Source of the DNA: Brachionus koreanus
Taxonomy: Eukaryota > Rotifera > Eurotatoria > Ploima > Brachionidae
Direction: 5' to 3'
Length of the DNA: 64,000 bases
Assembly (NCBI GenBank): GCA_016987375.1
Contig: PJRA01000303.1
Coordinates: 113,910 to 177,909, forward strand
The position numbers were made by a program, and so were the translations under genes. Positions 14,701 to 25,696 of the stretch are shown in pieces. Under the pieces are notes generated by a model that worked only from the letters and a program-made list of their open reading frames with translations, had not been told where the DNA came from and did no database searches. Numbering within the stretch: the first letter of the stretch is position 1; each line of letters begins with the position of its first letter.

Positions 14701-15403
14701 GGGCTTAAATTAAATTTTCTAAAAATCGATACAAATTATTAATTAAAAAAGTTTTCTTAAAATTTTTAGTATTATTTTCATCCCTAATTAAAGATGACTT
14801 TTTTTTTTGATCTGTGATTCGACGATTTAATACGATAAGTTATCAAAAAATTTTAATTAACAATCTATTAATATTGAAAATAGAGAACAATAAAAAAATC
14901 AACGATATAGTAACGCTTAGAGACGATAAGAAGCTTATTGCAATAAAATAAATAACGATACTTAGCGAAAAATTTTCGAGAATTAAAGGTCTTATCGATA
15001 ATTCTCGTTTTTATATCGTTAAAAGGATTACTTGGGAAGCCTTGAAAAAACTGGTCCTGAAGAATCTGGAATCTATAATAATTTTTGTGCAAGCATTGCT
15101 AGGGCCGGAATTTAAAGTACGGAATTGGACTTTTAAACAACTCTGCAATAAACTTCAATCGTTTACAATAAGGATGGGTTAAAAAGCCATTCGGAAGGAA
15201 AAAAAAATAAAAAAAAAACAATAATTTATAATTATTGATTCCTAAAATTTAATAAATACATTTGAATTCAAATCATTCTATGTTTATTTTAACTTCAACA
15301 TAATCATTTTAGAAAAGTTATTCAATTTTTTTTTAAAATGCAAAAAAGTTATTGTTATTAATTTAGATTTTTATAACTTGAATTGATCAAAATCCAAATT
15401 AAA
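14701..15403. other. AT-rich DNA between convergent SLC4-A and kinesin genes
   Basis: This is the 3' flank of both genes. No coding frame or repeat was recognised. Confidence 0.35.
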
Positions 15404-18400
15404 TCATTTTCTTGGTTTCTTATTTAGTATTTTTATAACCTCATTAAGAAACTCTTGAGTTTCTTTGTTAAGCGACTTTTTTGAATAAGAATTGCACAAT
15501 TTCTGCAACAAGACTTCTTTTTCTTCAAAAAGTTCGTATTTTCTTTGAAGAAGAGACAACTCCAATTTAATATGTGTTGGATCGATATCATGACCATGCT
15601 TGTGCATTAGCTCTTCCTCAAAATTGTGTGCCTTATTTTCATTCTGACGCAAAATTTTCAATTCCTTTACAAATAAAATTTTTATTAAAATTCTTGGATT
15701 TATTTTCAAATAATACCCTTGTAGAAAGTCCGTTTATATTTGCTTTTGGACTGCCCTCCTTTTGTACTGCATAAAACAGAAATGTAATGCTTCCCATTTC
15801 GAAAAAATTCAAATGTTCATTTTTTAGCGATTTGTATTGAACTATATGAGTAAAGTTAAATTTAGCTTCGTTTTCATTTTTAGCCATTGGTGTTATGACA
15901 GTTTGCTTCTTATCATCGAATACTTTAAACTTAATCTTGAAGCCTTTTGCATTATCAAAATCATATATCTCACATTTGGATATATTTATCTTTAAATAAA
16001 ATCAAAAAATTTTCCTGAATTTAAATTTTTTTAGCTGATCTGTACAGAAAAATTGAAAGGCTTATTCAATAGAGTATTTGGATCATCAGTGTATGCATTT
16101 TCACCCAATGCTTTTCCATCTAGAGAGCACGGTGCGATACTTAAAGACATTGTTCCAATCTCTGAACCCTTAAAAAAATGTTATTACTTATTGCTTAATG
16201 GTCTAAAAGCATATTTTCATTAAAAACGTCCTAGAAAAATATTTTTGGGTTTTTTTATCAAACAAATTTTAATTGAAATTAAGGTTTTTGATCATTTAAA
16301 TTCATTCATTAAAGTAAGTGATCTATTAAAATATTCTATAATTTCAATACTCTTTCAAAAGAAAATATCTTTTTGTGAAAAAAAAATTTTTTTGAAAAAA
16401 TGAAAAAATTCACAAATTTGCTATAAAAATCCAAGAATTTAATCATGACTTTCAAAACTAAAAATTTGACTTTTTAACACTGCATCAAAAACAAAAATAA
16501 ACAATTTTTAAATTGATATTGTTAGTTTTTGTTCCTTATTTTTTCAAAAGTCAAATTTTCAATTCCAAAATTTCAAAATTGGGTTTTATTTCTGGGATAA
16601 CAAATTAAAACTTTAGAAACACAAAAAGCACTTGCTAAAAGATGATTTTAACAGTTAACGAATGCTAATGCGATGTTTCATGCACTAAATTTTTTAAAAA
16701 ATAATTCAAATCATTTATTTAATTCATTTAAATCAAAATTTCGAACACTGACACTGACTCCCAAATTTTGAAAATTTTCTGACCTCCATTTTTTAAAAAG
16801 CAAAAATATTTCTAAGAATAATATGTCCTTAGTTTGAAATTTTCTTTACCTTATGATAAATTTAATTAGTATGTTTCCAAGATATTTATTCACATTTAAG
16901 GAAGTCATTTTTTTCAAAGTTTGAAACGAAATTTTTGTCCGCTTTTGACAAAATTTAATTTTAATAAAAATTCAAAAAAATTTAAATTCTTTTATAAAAT
17001 ACTAATTAGAAAATTTCAAACCAAAAGACATATTGAAATATTTAGAATTATTTTTTTTTGTAAAAAAATGGCCTTAGGGACTAAATTAAAGGACCAAAAA
17101 TTATATGTTAATTCATTTTCTCTATTTTATTTTAATTTAAATATAAAAAGTATTCAGTAAACTATAGATTTTATCAATTATCAGTCTTAAACCATATTTA
17201 AATTTTCATTTAACGAAACAGGAAAAATTAAATGTACTAAATTTTAAAATTTGATTTAAAAAATACTCTAATAATTAAGATTACTTTGTAGTCACTAATG
17301 TAAGCTTTGTCTTCAAAATCCATGGAATAAGACAAGCTTTGAAGAAAAAAATTACTCAATCCTATGAATAAATCCTCAGCAGGCTCCCAGAATGGGTCCT
17401 CTTCTTTTTTCATTCGTAATAAAAAGTCTTCTCCTTCCAAATAACGCTGATACAAGTCTTGCATCAAATATTTTCTATTCATAAGTTTGCCTTTGTCCCA
17501 AAGCCAAATATTCATAGTTTGAAGATTGGTCATCTTTATCATTACCCTTTAAAAAATATTGTCTAATTTATTATTTCATTATTTTAAAATTTACTTTTGT
17601 CCATTAGAAGATTTCAGATTATAATCTTCGAAAGCTAATGCAGGCACTATAATTATTTCGAATAGCCTATGTCTGTTTAATTCATCTGATATGGCATTCA
17701 CTTCACTCACAGTTGGGAGAAGTTCAATAATTTCTTCTTGTATCAATTTTTGTTCTTTGGTTAAAGCTGTATTTTTGGTTGAGTATCCTTTAGCTTCAGC
17801 TATTTCTTTCTGAGCTTGCTCCCATGTAACATGTTTTTCTTTCGATCCAGCTTTACTTGGATTAATGAAAACGTAGAAATTTGATGATCCTTTTTAAAAT
17901 TAAGTCTCAATATAATTTTTCTTAAATTATTAATTTTACCAAAAAGAATTCGGTCATTATGATTAAGCTCAATTTCATGTTGAACATTGATGCCATTTAC
18001 TTTTATTTTGGCACCAATTTGAGAAGAACTTAGAGTGAAGTTGTTTTTTTTGTTAAAAATAACTGCGTGATCACTCATAATTCCCAGTCCTGTTAGCTTA
18101 ATTTTTGAGTTTTCTGATCTACCTATCTTGGTCTCTTTGTTGTCCAAAAAATGGCATATAACATACGACAAAATAGGGTCTTCATTTAAGTTAGTCAAAT
18201 AGGAAATTTTGTGTTTTCGTTCTTCTTTTAATTGATTCTCTTTTGTTTCTGTAGCAGTTTCTAGTTGTGCTTTTTCAAGCTATTAAAAAATTAAAATATT
18301 TGTTCTTTTTCTAAATTTTCTAATCGATTTTACCCGTTCTTTAAAACTTATATTTGTATCCTTGATTATCTGTTGATTAACTTCCATTTGAGCTTTAATT

Positions 18401-21400
18401 TCTTCAAACATTTTTTTCTTTAGTTCTTCAATTTCTGACAAAGTTATTAAAAAAAAGCAATTTTTAATTCAATTAATTTATTTTTTATCTTGCGATTGCA
18501 GAAAGAAGCTTCTACTGATTGAACAAAAAAATTTTATTTAATTTAAGAGGTTCTTGAATTTAATTTAATTTAATGGTTGGGTATTATGTAGGGTTTAGGG
18601 GTCCTGTGACCGCCACTAACGGTCACAGGACCGCCAAAAATGGGGCTGGCCATTTTGATGGCCGTGTTCAAAAATAAAATTTAAAAAATTTTAAATATAA
18701 AAATTTGATAAGAGAATTCAGTATGAGAAAAAAAGTTGAAATATAGTTAGAAAAAAATATTTTTTTTCCCCGGGGCCATCAAAACGACCAACATTAAGTT
18801 ATGGCGGTCGACACTGACGTTACCCAACACTAGTATTATGGTATTTTTTGTTTTAAGCTTAATTTTACCAAAGATCAATCATAGGTTCAAAAAATGACTC
18901 AAATTTAGCATTTTTCAAGAAAAATAGGTTTTGAAAAAATTCAAATGTTCATTTTGGTAGCCGAATATATGAATTTAGGATATATAGCTATTGTCAAAGA
19001 CGTGAATCAAGAATCAAGCCTTCCTAGATATAATTTTTTACAAATAGAGTCGTAAATAGGTGGAATAAACTCCCGCAAAATGTGGTAAAAGCAAAAAATT
19101 TGAATAGTTTCAAAGCCAAACTATATGGTTGGATTGTGAAACAAAAAGAAGCGACTGCCGCTTTAAATTATTGAAAATTAATAGTGGAATAAACTAAATT
19201 AATCTTCTATTTTTCTTGGCTTGCCTCACTCAAAAATGTTCGAGTGAAAAAACTGAAAAAAAAATAGAATTTTTAATTTCAAATCTCAAAATATCAATTA
19301 AATGAAGAAAAAATAAAGATTCACCTTCTTTATTGTAAGAAGTACCAGACTTTTGATCAATATTGACAGATAATTTTCCACTTTCAATCATCGCTTTCAA
19401 TTTTTCATTTTCTTCCTTTAAAAAAATATTTTTCAAAATCATATTTAGAAATCAATTTCATTCTACTTTTAATTGCCTGATTAGTTTATCTACAGGATTT
19501 TCATTAACCACAGCTTTTGTTTTAATTCTTTTTGCTCTATCTGCATAACGCAATGTTGATAAAGTTTCACCATAATTTATATCAGCCGGTGAAAGAGCAG
19601 CAATCATAATTGTTTTACTTTATTAAACTCTAAAACAAACAGAAAAGATATTTAAATGAATAAACCTATTTCCTCCAAGAGCATTTTGTAGCAATTTAGT
19701 CAAAACTGAATCTCTGTAAGGCACGACAATTTTCTTTTTTGATCCCATGGAGATATCAGCCAATGCCTTATTTAATTAGAATTTAAATAAAAAAAATTTT
19801 TTTCTTTCATTTACTGATATGACATTTCCAAGAGCTGATAAAGATTTATTAATATTTGCACCTTCCTTAAGTCTATCACCAGTAGCACCAGTACTGTCTG
19901 CTCTTTCCGAGCCTGCCAAATCGACCAAATTAATAACACTGCTTTTTTTAGTTTCACCTCCAGCAGAATTTAATATTTGATCAAACGTTATTGTCACAAT
20001 GGTATGAGCTCTAGAACTTGTAGCGTTCATGTGAGTTGACGCTACTGTTCGATTAGCTGTTCCTTCTTCAATTCTTCTCTCAATTTCTTTGTAACTGCCA
20101 ACTGGTATACGTTTCAAATCTTGTGCATAAAAATATCCCTGACTCGGATGTTGTCTAACTTGAAGGCCTCCTTTTTGATTATTTTTGTTCAGTAAATCGT
20201 TTACTTGTTCATTATAAATTTCGAGCATTGAAAAAGTGACTTCGAACTTTTTCTAATTTAAAAATTTAAAAAAATGTTAAAAATATAGAATTTTAATAAT
20301 AACCTCTTGATTTTTGGATATTTTATCAAAAAGAGCCTCACATGTTATAGGAACAATGCCCCTTAAGAAGAGATTTGAAAGTGATATGAAAAATTAGCTC
20401 AAATTTAATACTTGTTAATGCCATAGCCAACCATTGAATAAGACTTTCCAGAGCCAGTTTGCCCGTATGCAAACAGAGAGCAATTAAAACCTTCGAATGC
20501 GTTTTGGAGAACGCCAGTGCCCAAATCATCAAAAACTTTTTGTTGTGAAGCATAATTGGAATTTGAAGAGTCAGGAGCCAGCAATCCGTCAGGTCTTTCG
20601 ATAAATCCATCATGAGACCTTGGAATTTTTAGAAATATTTCAAATAACCCAATATTTGTGATTTATATAAAATTACCAATACGAATGATCAAATGAAAAC
20701 TGGAATAAAGGGTAAAAAAATTAAAATTGTGATTAAAATTGTGTAAATTAATATTTGTAGTCTCTTTTCAAGAATAAGTTTACTTGAGAAATCTCAATAA
20801 CTTATACTACTATTTGCTACATATTAAAAATTGAAAAAAGAAAAAGACAAAACTCTGAATATGTTTTAAAAAGTTAAAATGAAATCAATTAATTGATTTG
20901 AAAATTTTTTTATTAATTAAACTCTAAATAAATATCTACTTTCTTTTAATTGTCTTATTTTTTGCTTAAAAATTTAAAATTCATTTCATTCAATATGTTA
21001 TTTAATATTATTAACGTAATTGCTTGATTTTTAAGACTTATGAGAAATAAAATTAAGACATGTATTTTTATGTCAAACGCTTGTTTAAAACTTTTAACCT
21101 GTGACATGAACTAAAAGTTGAAAATGCATTTAAATATGCTCAAAAAAGCTGGACTTTCGATATTAAGAACATGTCTTAAGTCAAAAATTTTAAACAGTGT
21201 TCTTAACATGTCAATATTGTGCATTATGCCATAAAATTACATTAAATAAAAAGAAAAAGAACACATACTTATCATTACACATAAACTAATATAAAATTTA
21301 ATAAAATTAAACAAAATAGCTTATTACCACTTTATTTTGACGAAGTAGTTCCTTTCATCAGTAGTGATAATAAACATGAGAACAAGGACAAAGTTGAGAT

Positions 21401-22843
21401 CAATCTTTACTCCGATAATTGATAATAAGGTAAGTGCAATTGGAGAGAATTTGCCAAAAATTATATTTTCAGTTTTATCTTGGTCTTGTATTATCGTTAT
21501 ATTCTTTTATATGTTTTGAAAAGAAGCGAAAACTATTTCAATCGGTCAGATACACAAAAGAAAAAGACCAAATAAGCAATTGAAATATTTTATTTTTCAA
21601 TTTCTGATAATGATTGACGAATCCTTTCTAGATGATAAGGTATTAGTTGTTGAAGCAACAATTGCTGATATTGATTTACCCAGAAAACCAAGATGGCATT
21701 AAAATATACAGTAAAAAAACTGTGGAAAAATTGATAATTTTTTTTATACTTTTTTTTTATGAGGCAATAAAATCTATTTTTCATTTAAATAAATAATTTA
21801 GTTAATTATCACTAAATTATTTAATTCTGTCGAATAAAACAGGTTTTAGTTTGTCAGTCAAAAAATATGAAAAAGTCATTCTAACAAAATTGTTTGTCAA
21901 CCAATTTGTTTTTTGGTTGTCTGATAAAGTTTAAACCTTAATCAATATCACAACATAATAAAAAGGCAAAATGAAAATAATTTTAAATTTTGTACATTTT
22001 CATATTTTTAGATTTTTTGTGCAATATTTGAGAAATTTTTTAATTTTATTTTTGTTCACCAAATAATTTGATAGAGTGTTTTAATTTTCTGAAAAATTGC
22101 ACAAAATCTAAAAATAAGAAAATTTAAAAATGTAAAATTATTTTCATTTGCCAATAAAAACTATTTTAGATTTAAAAAAATCGATCTAGATCTTTTTATC
22201 TTTAAAATAATTATTTCCCAAAAAAATCTAAAAATTAAGTAATCATAAAAGCAATAAAAATAAATAATTTATTAATAATTTTTTGTTCTTAGAGTCAATA
22301 TTTTTAAGTTCAATAATAGAAAATTAAGATCAACTTACGTCAACAAGAACGAAAATAATTTTTTATTTGAAAAAAAAATTCATTTCGATAACTTTTTCTT
22401 AAATTTAATAAACTTTTTCTATTTAACAAAATGTAAATCGTGTAAAAACTGGAAAAAAAAGGCATCCAAAACGCAACAAAAATTGAAAAATTTTTAAAAA
22501 TTAATAAACAAGCTTAATAATTTTTGCTAAAACAAATTGACAATTTCAAATTAATAAGGTTTAAATTACCGATTTTGGTTGCTCAGCTTAAATTAAAAAT
22601 TTTCAGAAATAAAAGTTAAATATTTTGGTCTTCTACTTGGCTCATCAGGATTTTCGATTGTTGTTACTTGTCCTTTCATTTTAACAACCAACTTAGCTCC
22701 TCTATCTTTCTCTCTACACACATTTTATATTAGAAAAATTTATTTTTTTTAAATAAAAATTACCTTTGATTAAAAGGACGACATCTCACTGCTACCTTAA
22801 CCCTTTTAAAATTTTCAAAGTAAAACTTGCGTTTTTGACATGT
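15404..22843 (-). CDS. Kinesin-3 family motor, KIF28P/KLP-6-like (5' end unresolved)
   Basis: Microtubule plus-end motor with N-terminal motor domain and FHA domain. Exons in transcription order: 22843-22764, 22713-~22623, 20699-20677, 20618-20412, 20361-20304, 20252-19815, 19766-19666, 19617-19467, 19415-19325, 18434-18334, 18279-17940, 17889-17595, 17546-17285, 16168-16046, 15989-15717, 15664-15404. Motor motifs: [24 protein letters not shown]-loop [10 protein letters not shown], switch I NATSSRAH (usual SSRSH has Ala here), switch [39 protein letters not shown]. An FHA domain follows (TKIGRSEN...SDHAVI), then [20 protein letters not shown] and DPFWEP, and a C-terminal coiled coil. About 960 residues, near KIF28P/KLP-6 length. 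The ATG exon was not found and the exon ending near 22623 lacks a gt donor, so the 5' end is incomplete or mis-assembled. The third exon is 23 nt. Confidence 0.85.
18581..18840. mobile_element. hAT-type MITE with 8-bp target duplication, in a kinesin intron
   Basis: GTATTATG occurs at 18581-18588 and again at 18833-18840, directly flanking a 244-bp element (18589-18832). The ends start TAGGGTTTAGG and, on the opposite strand, TAGTGTTGGGT; both then carry GTG and ACCGCCA, so the terminal inverted repeats are imperfect but alignable. Eight-bp duplications and T/C-A-G-G-G-like ends are hallmarks of hAT transposons. Just inside the left end is a further hairpin, GTCCTGTGACCG pairing with CGGTCACAGGAC. 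No coding capacity, so it would be non-autonomous. Confidence 0.75.
18960..19175 (+). pseudogene. LINE 3'-terminal fragment in a kinesin intron
   Basis: The forward strand encodes [20 protein letters not shown] then [20 protein letters not shown], the conserved C-terminal tail of CR1/Jockey-type ORF2 (R-V-V-x-x-W-N-x-L-P-x-x-V-V-x-A). Upstream residues contain stops. A close relative with the same K-Q-K-E-A-T ending is at 43650-44130, so both come from one LINE family. It is antisense to the kinesin and is removed with the intron. Confidence 0.75.
21376..21583 (+). CDS. possible small single-pass membrane protein, nested in a kinesin intron
   Basis: Two exons, 21376-21429 and 21473-21583, joined by a 43-bp intron with consensus donor gtaagt and acceptor ttttcag, in phase, giving 54 residues. 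The first exon is basic ([18 protein letters not shown]); the second starts with a hydrophobic helix, [15 protein letters not shown], followed by EKKRK, the layout of a small membrane protein with a positive cytosolic or matrix flank. It lies in the 1.9-kb kinesin intron on the opposite strand. No family is recognised. The good splice signals and continuous frame argue for a real gene, but its short length leaves doubt. Confidence 0.4.
21590..21784 (-). CDS. hypothetical short protein
   Basis: A 64-codon frame that ends seven bases from the stop of the nested gene at 21376-21583, on the opposite strand. The last 30 residues ([20 protein letters not shown]) are not the Lys/Asn/Phe mix expected of random AT-rich sequence, but the N-terminal half is. 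It may be a terminal exon of something larger or a chance frame. No family recognised. Confidence 0.2.
   Translation of the reverse strand: MKNRFYCLIKKKYKKNYQFFHSFFTVYFNAILVFWVNQYQQLLLQQLIPYHLERIRQSLSEIEK
21965..22152. repeat. Foldback/MITE-like element with ~57-bp inverted repeats
   Basis: The left arm 21965-22024 and the right arm 22097-22152 are reverse complements with a few mismatches and small indels; both begin GGCAAA on their own strand and include TTTTTAGATTTT and GTGCAA. The loop is about 70 bp. It lies in the long kinesin intron and has no coding capacity. Confidence 0.7.
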
Positions 22844-23069
22844 CTGATAAAAAAAAATTACGATTCCTCAGTCATTTTCAAAGCTAAACTTGAATTTTTT
22901 TAAAGCTATGGAAAAAATCTAAATAATTCAAAATTAAAAAGTAGCTTTAGTTTTTATTTGCTTTAGGAAATCGATTTTTTGACTTGAGAAAATTTTTAAT
23001 AATCAAATAATTTTATTGAAAAAAAAATAATTTTTAAATGAAAGAAAAAAAATTGATCTTTTACAATAC

Positions 23070-23082
23070 ATTACCAAGCAAC
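23070..23082. promoter_or_regulatory. RFX X-box-like motif upstream of the kinesin
   Basis: ATTACC-A-AGCAAC fits the strict X-box consensus RTNRCC N(0-3) RGYAAC with no mismatch. RFX factors bind such motifs in promoters of cilium genes. It lies about 230 bp upstream of the first resolved kinesin exon, in the region shared with EFHC2. Confidence 0.45.
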
Positions 23083-23198
23083 GTAAGGAAAAAAAAAAAA
23101 AATTCACGTAATTTAAATTTAGCACTTGAAATCAGTAAATTAATATTTTAACTAAGACTGAGAAGAGAAAAGAATGAAAAAAAATTTTTCAAGAAGGC

Positions 23199-23212
23199 AT
23201 CGCCTAGGCGAC
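23199..23212. promoter_or_regulatory. RFX X-box-like motif upstream of EFHC2
   Basis: ATCGCC-TA-GGCGAC is a near-perfect palindrome fitting RTNRCC N(0-3) RGYAAC with one mismatch. It stands 126 bp upstream of the EFHC2 ATG, the distance typical of X-boxes in cilium genes. Its GC-rich core is conspicuous in this AT-rich sequence. Confidence 0.5.
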
Positions 23213-23337
23213 AACTTAATAAATTTTACAAGTTTATAATCATAGATTTGTTGTGTTCGCACTATATTCTTAGCTAACTTGACTATCATTAATAAACAAA
23301 AATTATTTTTGTGTAAGATCTAAGCATTTTTGTCAAT

Positions 23338-25696
23338 ATGTCTTTGCCGTTTCTACCAGGAAATAGCTTCGATAGGAGAGTAATCCTAGCACCATTATTT
23401 ACCTAAACATAAATGTAAACATTTTATTTTAAGATTGGTCAAACGAAGCACCATTTATCGCACCATTTCGACAAATACAATGGAATTAACATGATGGTGG
23501 GTGAAAAAAAGCCTGGAATAGGCGGCGAACCATTGAGAGGTCAAGACTTGAGAAACCTAAATTCGCTGTATCCACGTGGAGAGGGCTCGGACAAACCGGC
23601 CTGGGTCGCTTTCGACAAGCAAGTTCTCTGCTTTGATGCCTACTTTCAGGAGTCTGTTGTTGAAAGACATGCTGAGCAATTTCGTATCAGATATGTTAAA
23701 GTTTATTTCTATCTAGAGGATGACACAATACAAGTGACTGAGCCAAGGACCAAAAATGCCGGCTACAACCAAGGAACAATTATAAACCGACACAGAATAC
23801 CAAGACCGCCACCTTATGACGATACATTTTACACTATTGAAGACTTCAATGTTCAAAAAGAGATTACTTTTTATGGCAAAAAGTTTAAACTAATTAATTG
23901 CGATTCGTTTACTGCAAATTTTTTGACCAAAATTGGTGTACGTGTGGCCGACCCGATTGAAGCACCCAATGATCCGTACAAAGGACTGCGCGATTTGCAG
24001 GACGGCGCTCAAAACCCTCTCCGTCCTTACGAAAGAGTTGACACCTTAAAGCAATTTTTGGATCATGACAGACAAGTATTGCGCTTCACTTGCATATGGG
24101 ATGACAGAGACACCAAATTTGGCGAATTAAGACGGTTTAGACTGCACTACTATTTGGCTGATGACACTATTGAGATAATTGAAATAAGACCACCCAATAG
24201 TGGTCGAGATTCGACAGCTACATTTTTGAGCAGACAAAAGCTGCCAATGGAAATAATTCAAATGGGAAAACCGGGCGACAAACCGACAAGAACTGTTCTT
24301 AATGTGATTGGTAATTTTTTTGATGGTGGCAGATACATTTTGGATAATTTGAAAACTGGAGCAATGAATATTTCCTACTACAAAGACAGCGATCTAATGA
24401 TCGGAAGAGTGATTAATGTGTTTGGAAGAAAAATTTTACTCACCGATTGCGATGAATTTACCAAGGATTTTTATAGAAATAAATATGGTGTTGACAGTTT
24501 TACTCAAGTTCAATACGATTCGGGCAATACAATGAGAAGAGTTGAAAGAATGAATCCACCCTATAATGGCTTTGGCTCGGAAGAGGATTCATTGGCATCA
24601 TGTCAAAAAATGTTGCCCGAACCGCCTAGAAAAGACTTTATAAAATGGATGGCCTACGACAGAAACGGTCTAGAGTCAAATACCCTTAGATTTTTGGCCA
24701 GAATACTTACCAAAGATCCGATTCAAGCCGATAGACGATTTATTATCTCTTACTTTTTGTCTGATGATTCAATAATGGTACATGAGCCGCCAGTAAGAAA
24801 CTCTGGAATAAGTGGTGGGCGATTTTTGGAAAGAGGAAGAGTTAAAGTACCAGGCCAGCCACCTTATTCTACTAAATTGCCTGAATACTACAATTATAGA
24901 GACATGTTTGTAGGTAATGTACTTCAATTGAACAATTTTCATTTTGTTCTCTTCGATGCTGATGATTATTGCTACAAATTTATGGAAAAAAATCCAAATA
25001 TGTTTCAGTATTCTAATTTGACTAATGTTTTAAGAAAATTTAGATCGTTGAATAAAGATGAATTAGTTGCTAATTTGGAAGCTAATTTTAAGAAAAATGA
25101 TAGTTTTAATTCAGGAATTGTTGGATTTACGGGATTTTTTTCTGCTTTGAAAAATGTGCTCGGAGACCAATTGAATGAACAAGAGATAATTACTTTGGCC
25201 AGAGCGTTTAGTCTTGAGACTAAAAAAGAATACGACTTCCAATCGATTTCAGCTGTTGTACAAGAACATTTGAGAAAAAATAATTTTGAATTGTTCACCA
25301 GACTTCGAGAATCATTTCAAGAGTCCGATTCTTTCAATGCAGAAGAGCAAACCTTGTCTCTTAATGACACAAGATCAGTGCTAAAAGGATTCAGGATACC
25401 ATTGCCCGATTATTTATTAGACATGCTGTTGCAATAGTAATATTTTTGAGTTTTTTAAATGTAGAATTTTTTTAATTTTCTAAATCTTTGCTAGTACTCG
25501 ACTTGAAAATGGAAATACTTGCTTGAGAAAATTGATGAGTACTCTCAATTGGAGAGAAAATCCAGTGGCACCACCAAAAGAGTCTCTGGACAATTTGAAA
25601 ACTGATGATTCGAGAATTTTTGAAACTTCAACACTCGAAAGACAACAATTAAGAGTCAACTACTCGGCTCTAATCAGTGAACTAAGTGGAAATTAG
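23338..25696 (+). CDS. EFHC2: EF-hand domain family member with three DM10 domains (EFHC2 type)
   Basis: An axonemal microtubule inner protein of the EFHC1/EFHC2 (Rib72-like) family. Three exons: 23338-23379, 23434-25436, 25495-25696, giving 748 residues (human EFHC2 749, EFHC1 640), so the longer EFHC2 form is favoured. Exon 1 gives MSLPFLPGNSFDRR, matching the L-P-F-L-P-G start of the family. Three DM10 repeats follow, each with an R-F-x-x-x-Y-x-L-x-D-D-x-I/T-x-x-x-E pattern: VYFYLEDDTIQVTEP, HYYLADDTIEIIEIRPPNSG and SYFLSDDSIMVHEPPVRNSG. Each ends in a G-R/K-x-x-x-L-x-D-C/A-D strand. The C-terminal part is the degenerate EF-hand region, and exon 3 adds LNWRENPV. Codon use is richer in G/C than the neighbours, suggesting stronger expression. 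It is head to head with the kinesin. Confidence 0.93.

Noticed and set aside
20338..20613. 91-codon minus-strand frame beginning [10 protein letters not shown]
   Set aside because: Same strand as the kinesin but the wrong frame; the motor P-loop is encoded in the alternative frame of the same DNA.
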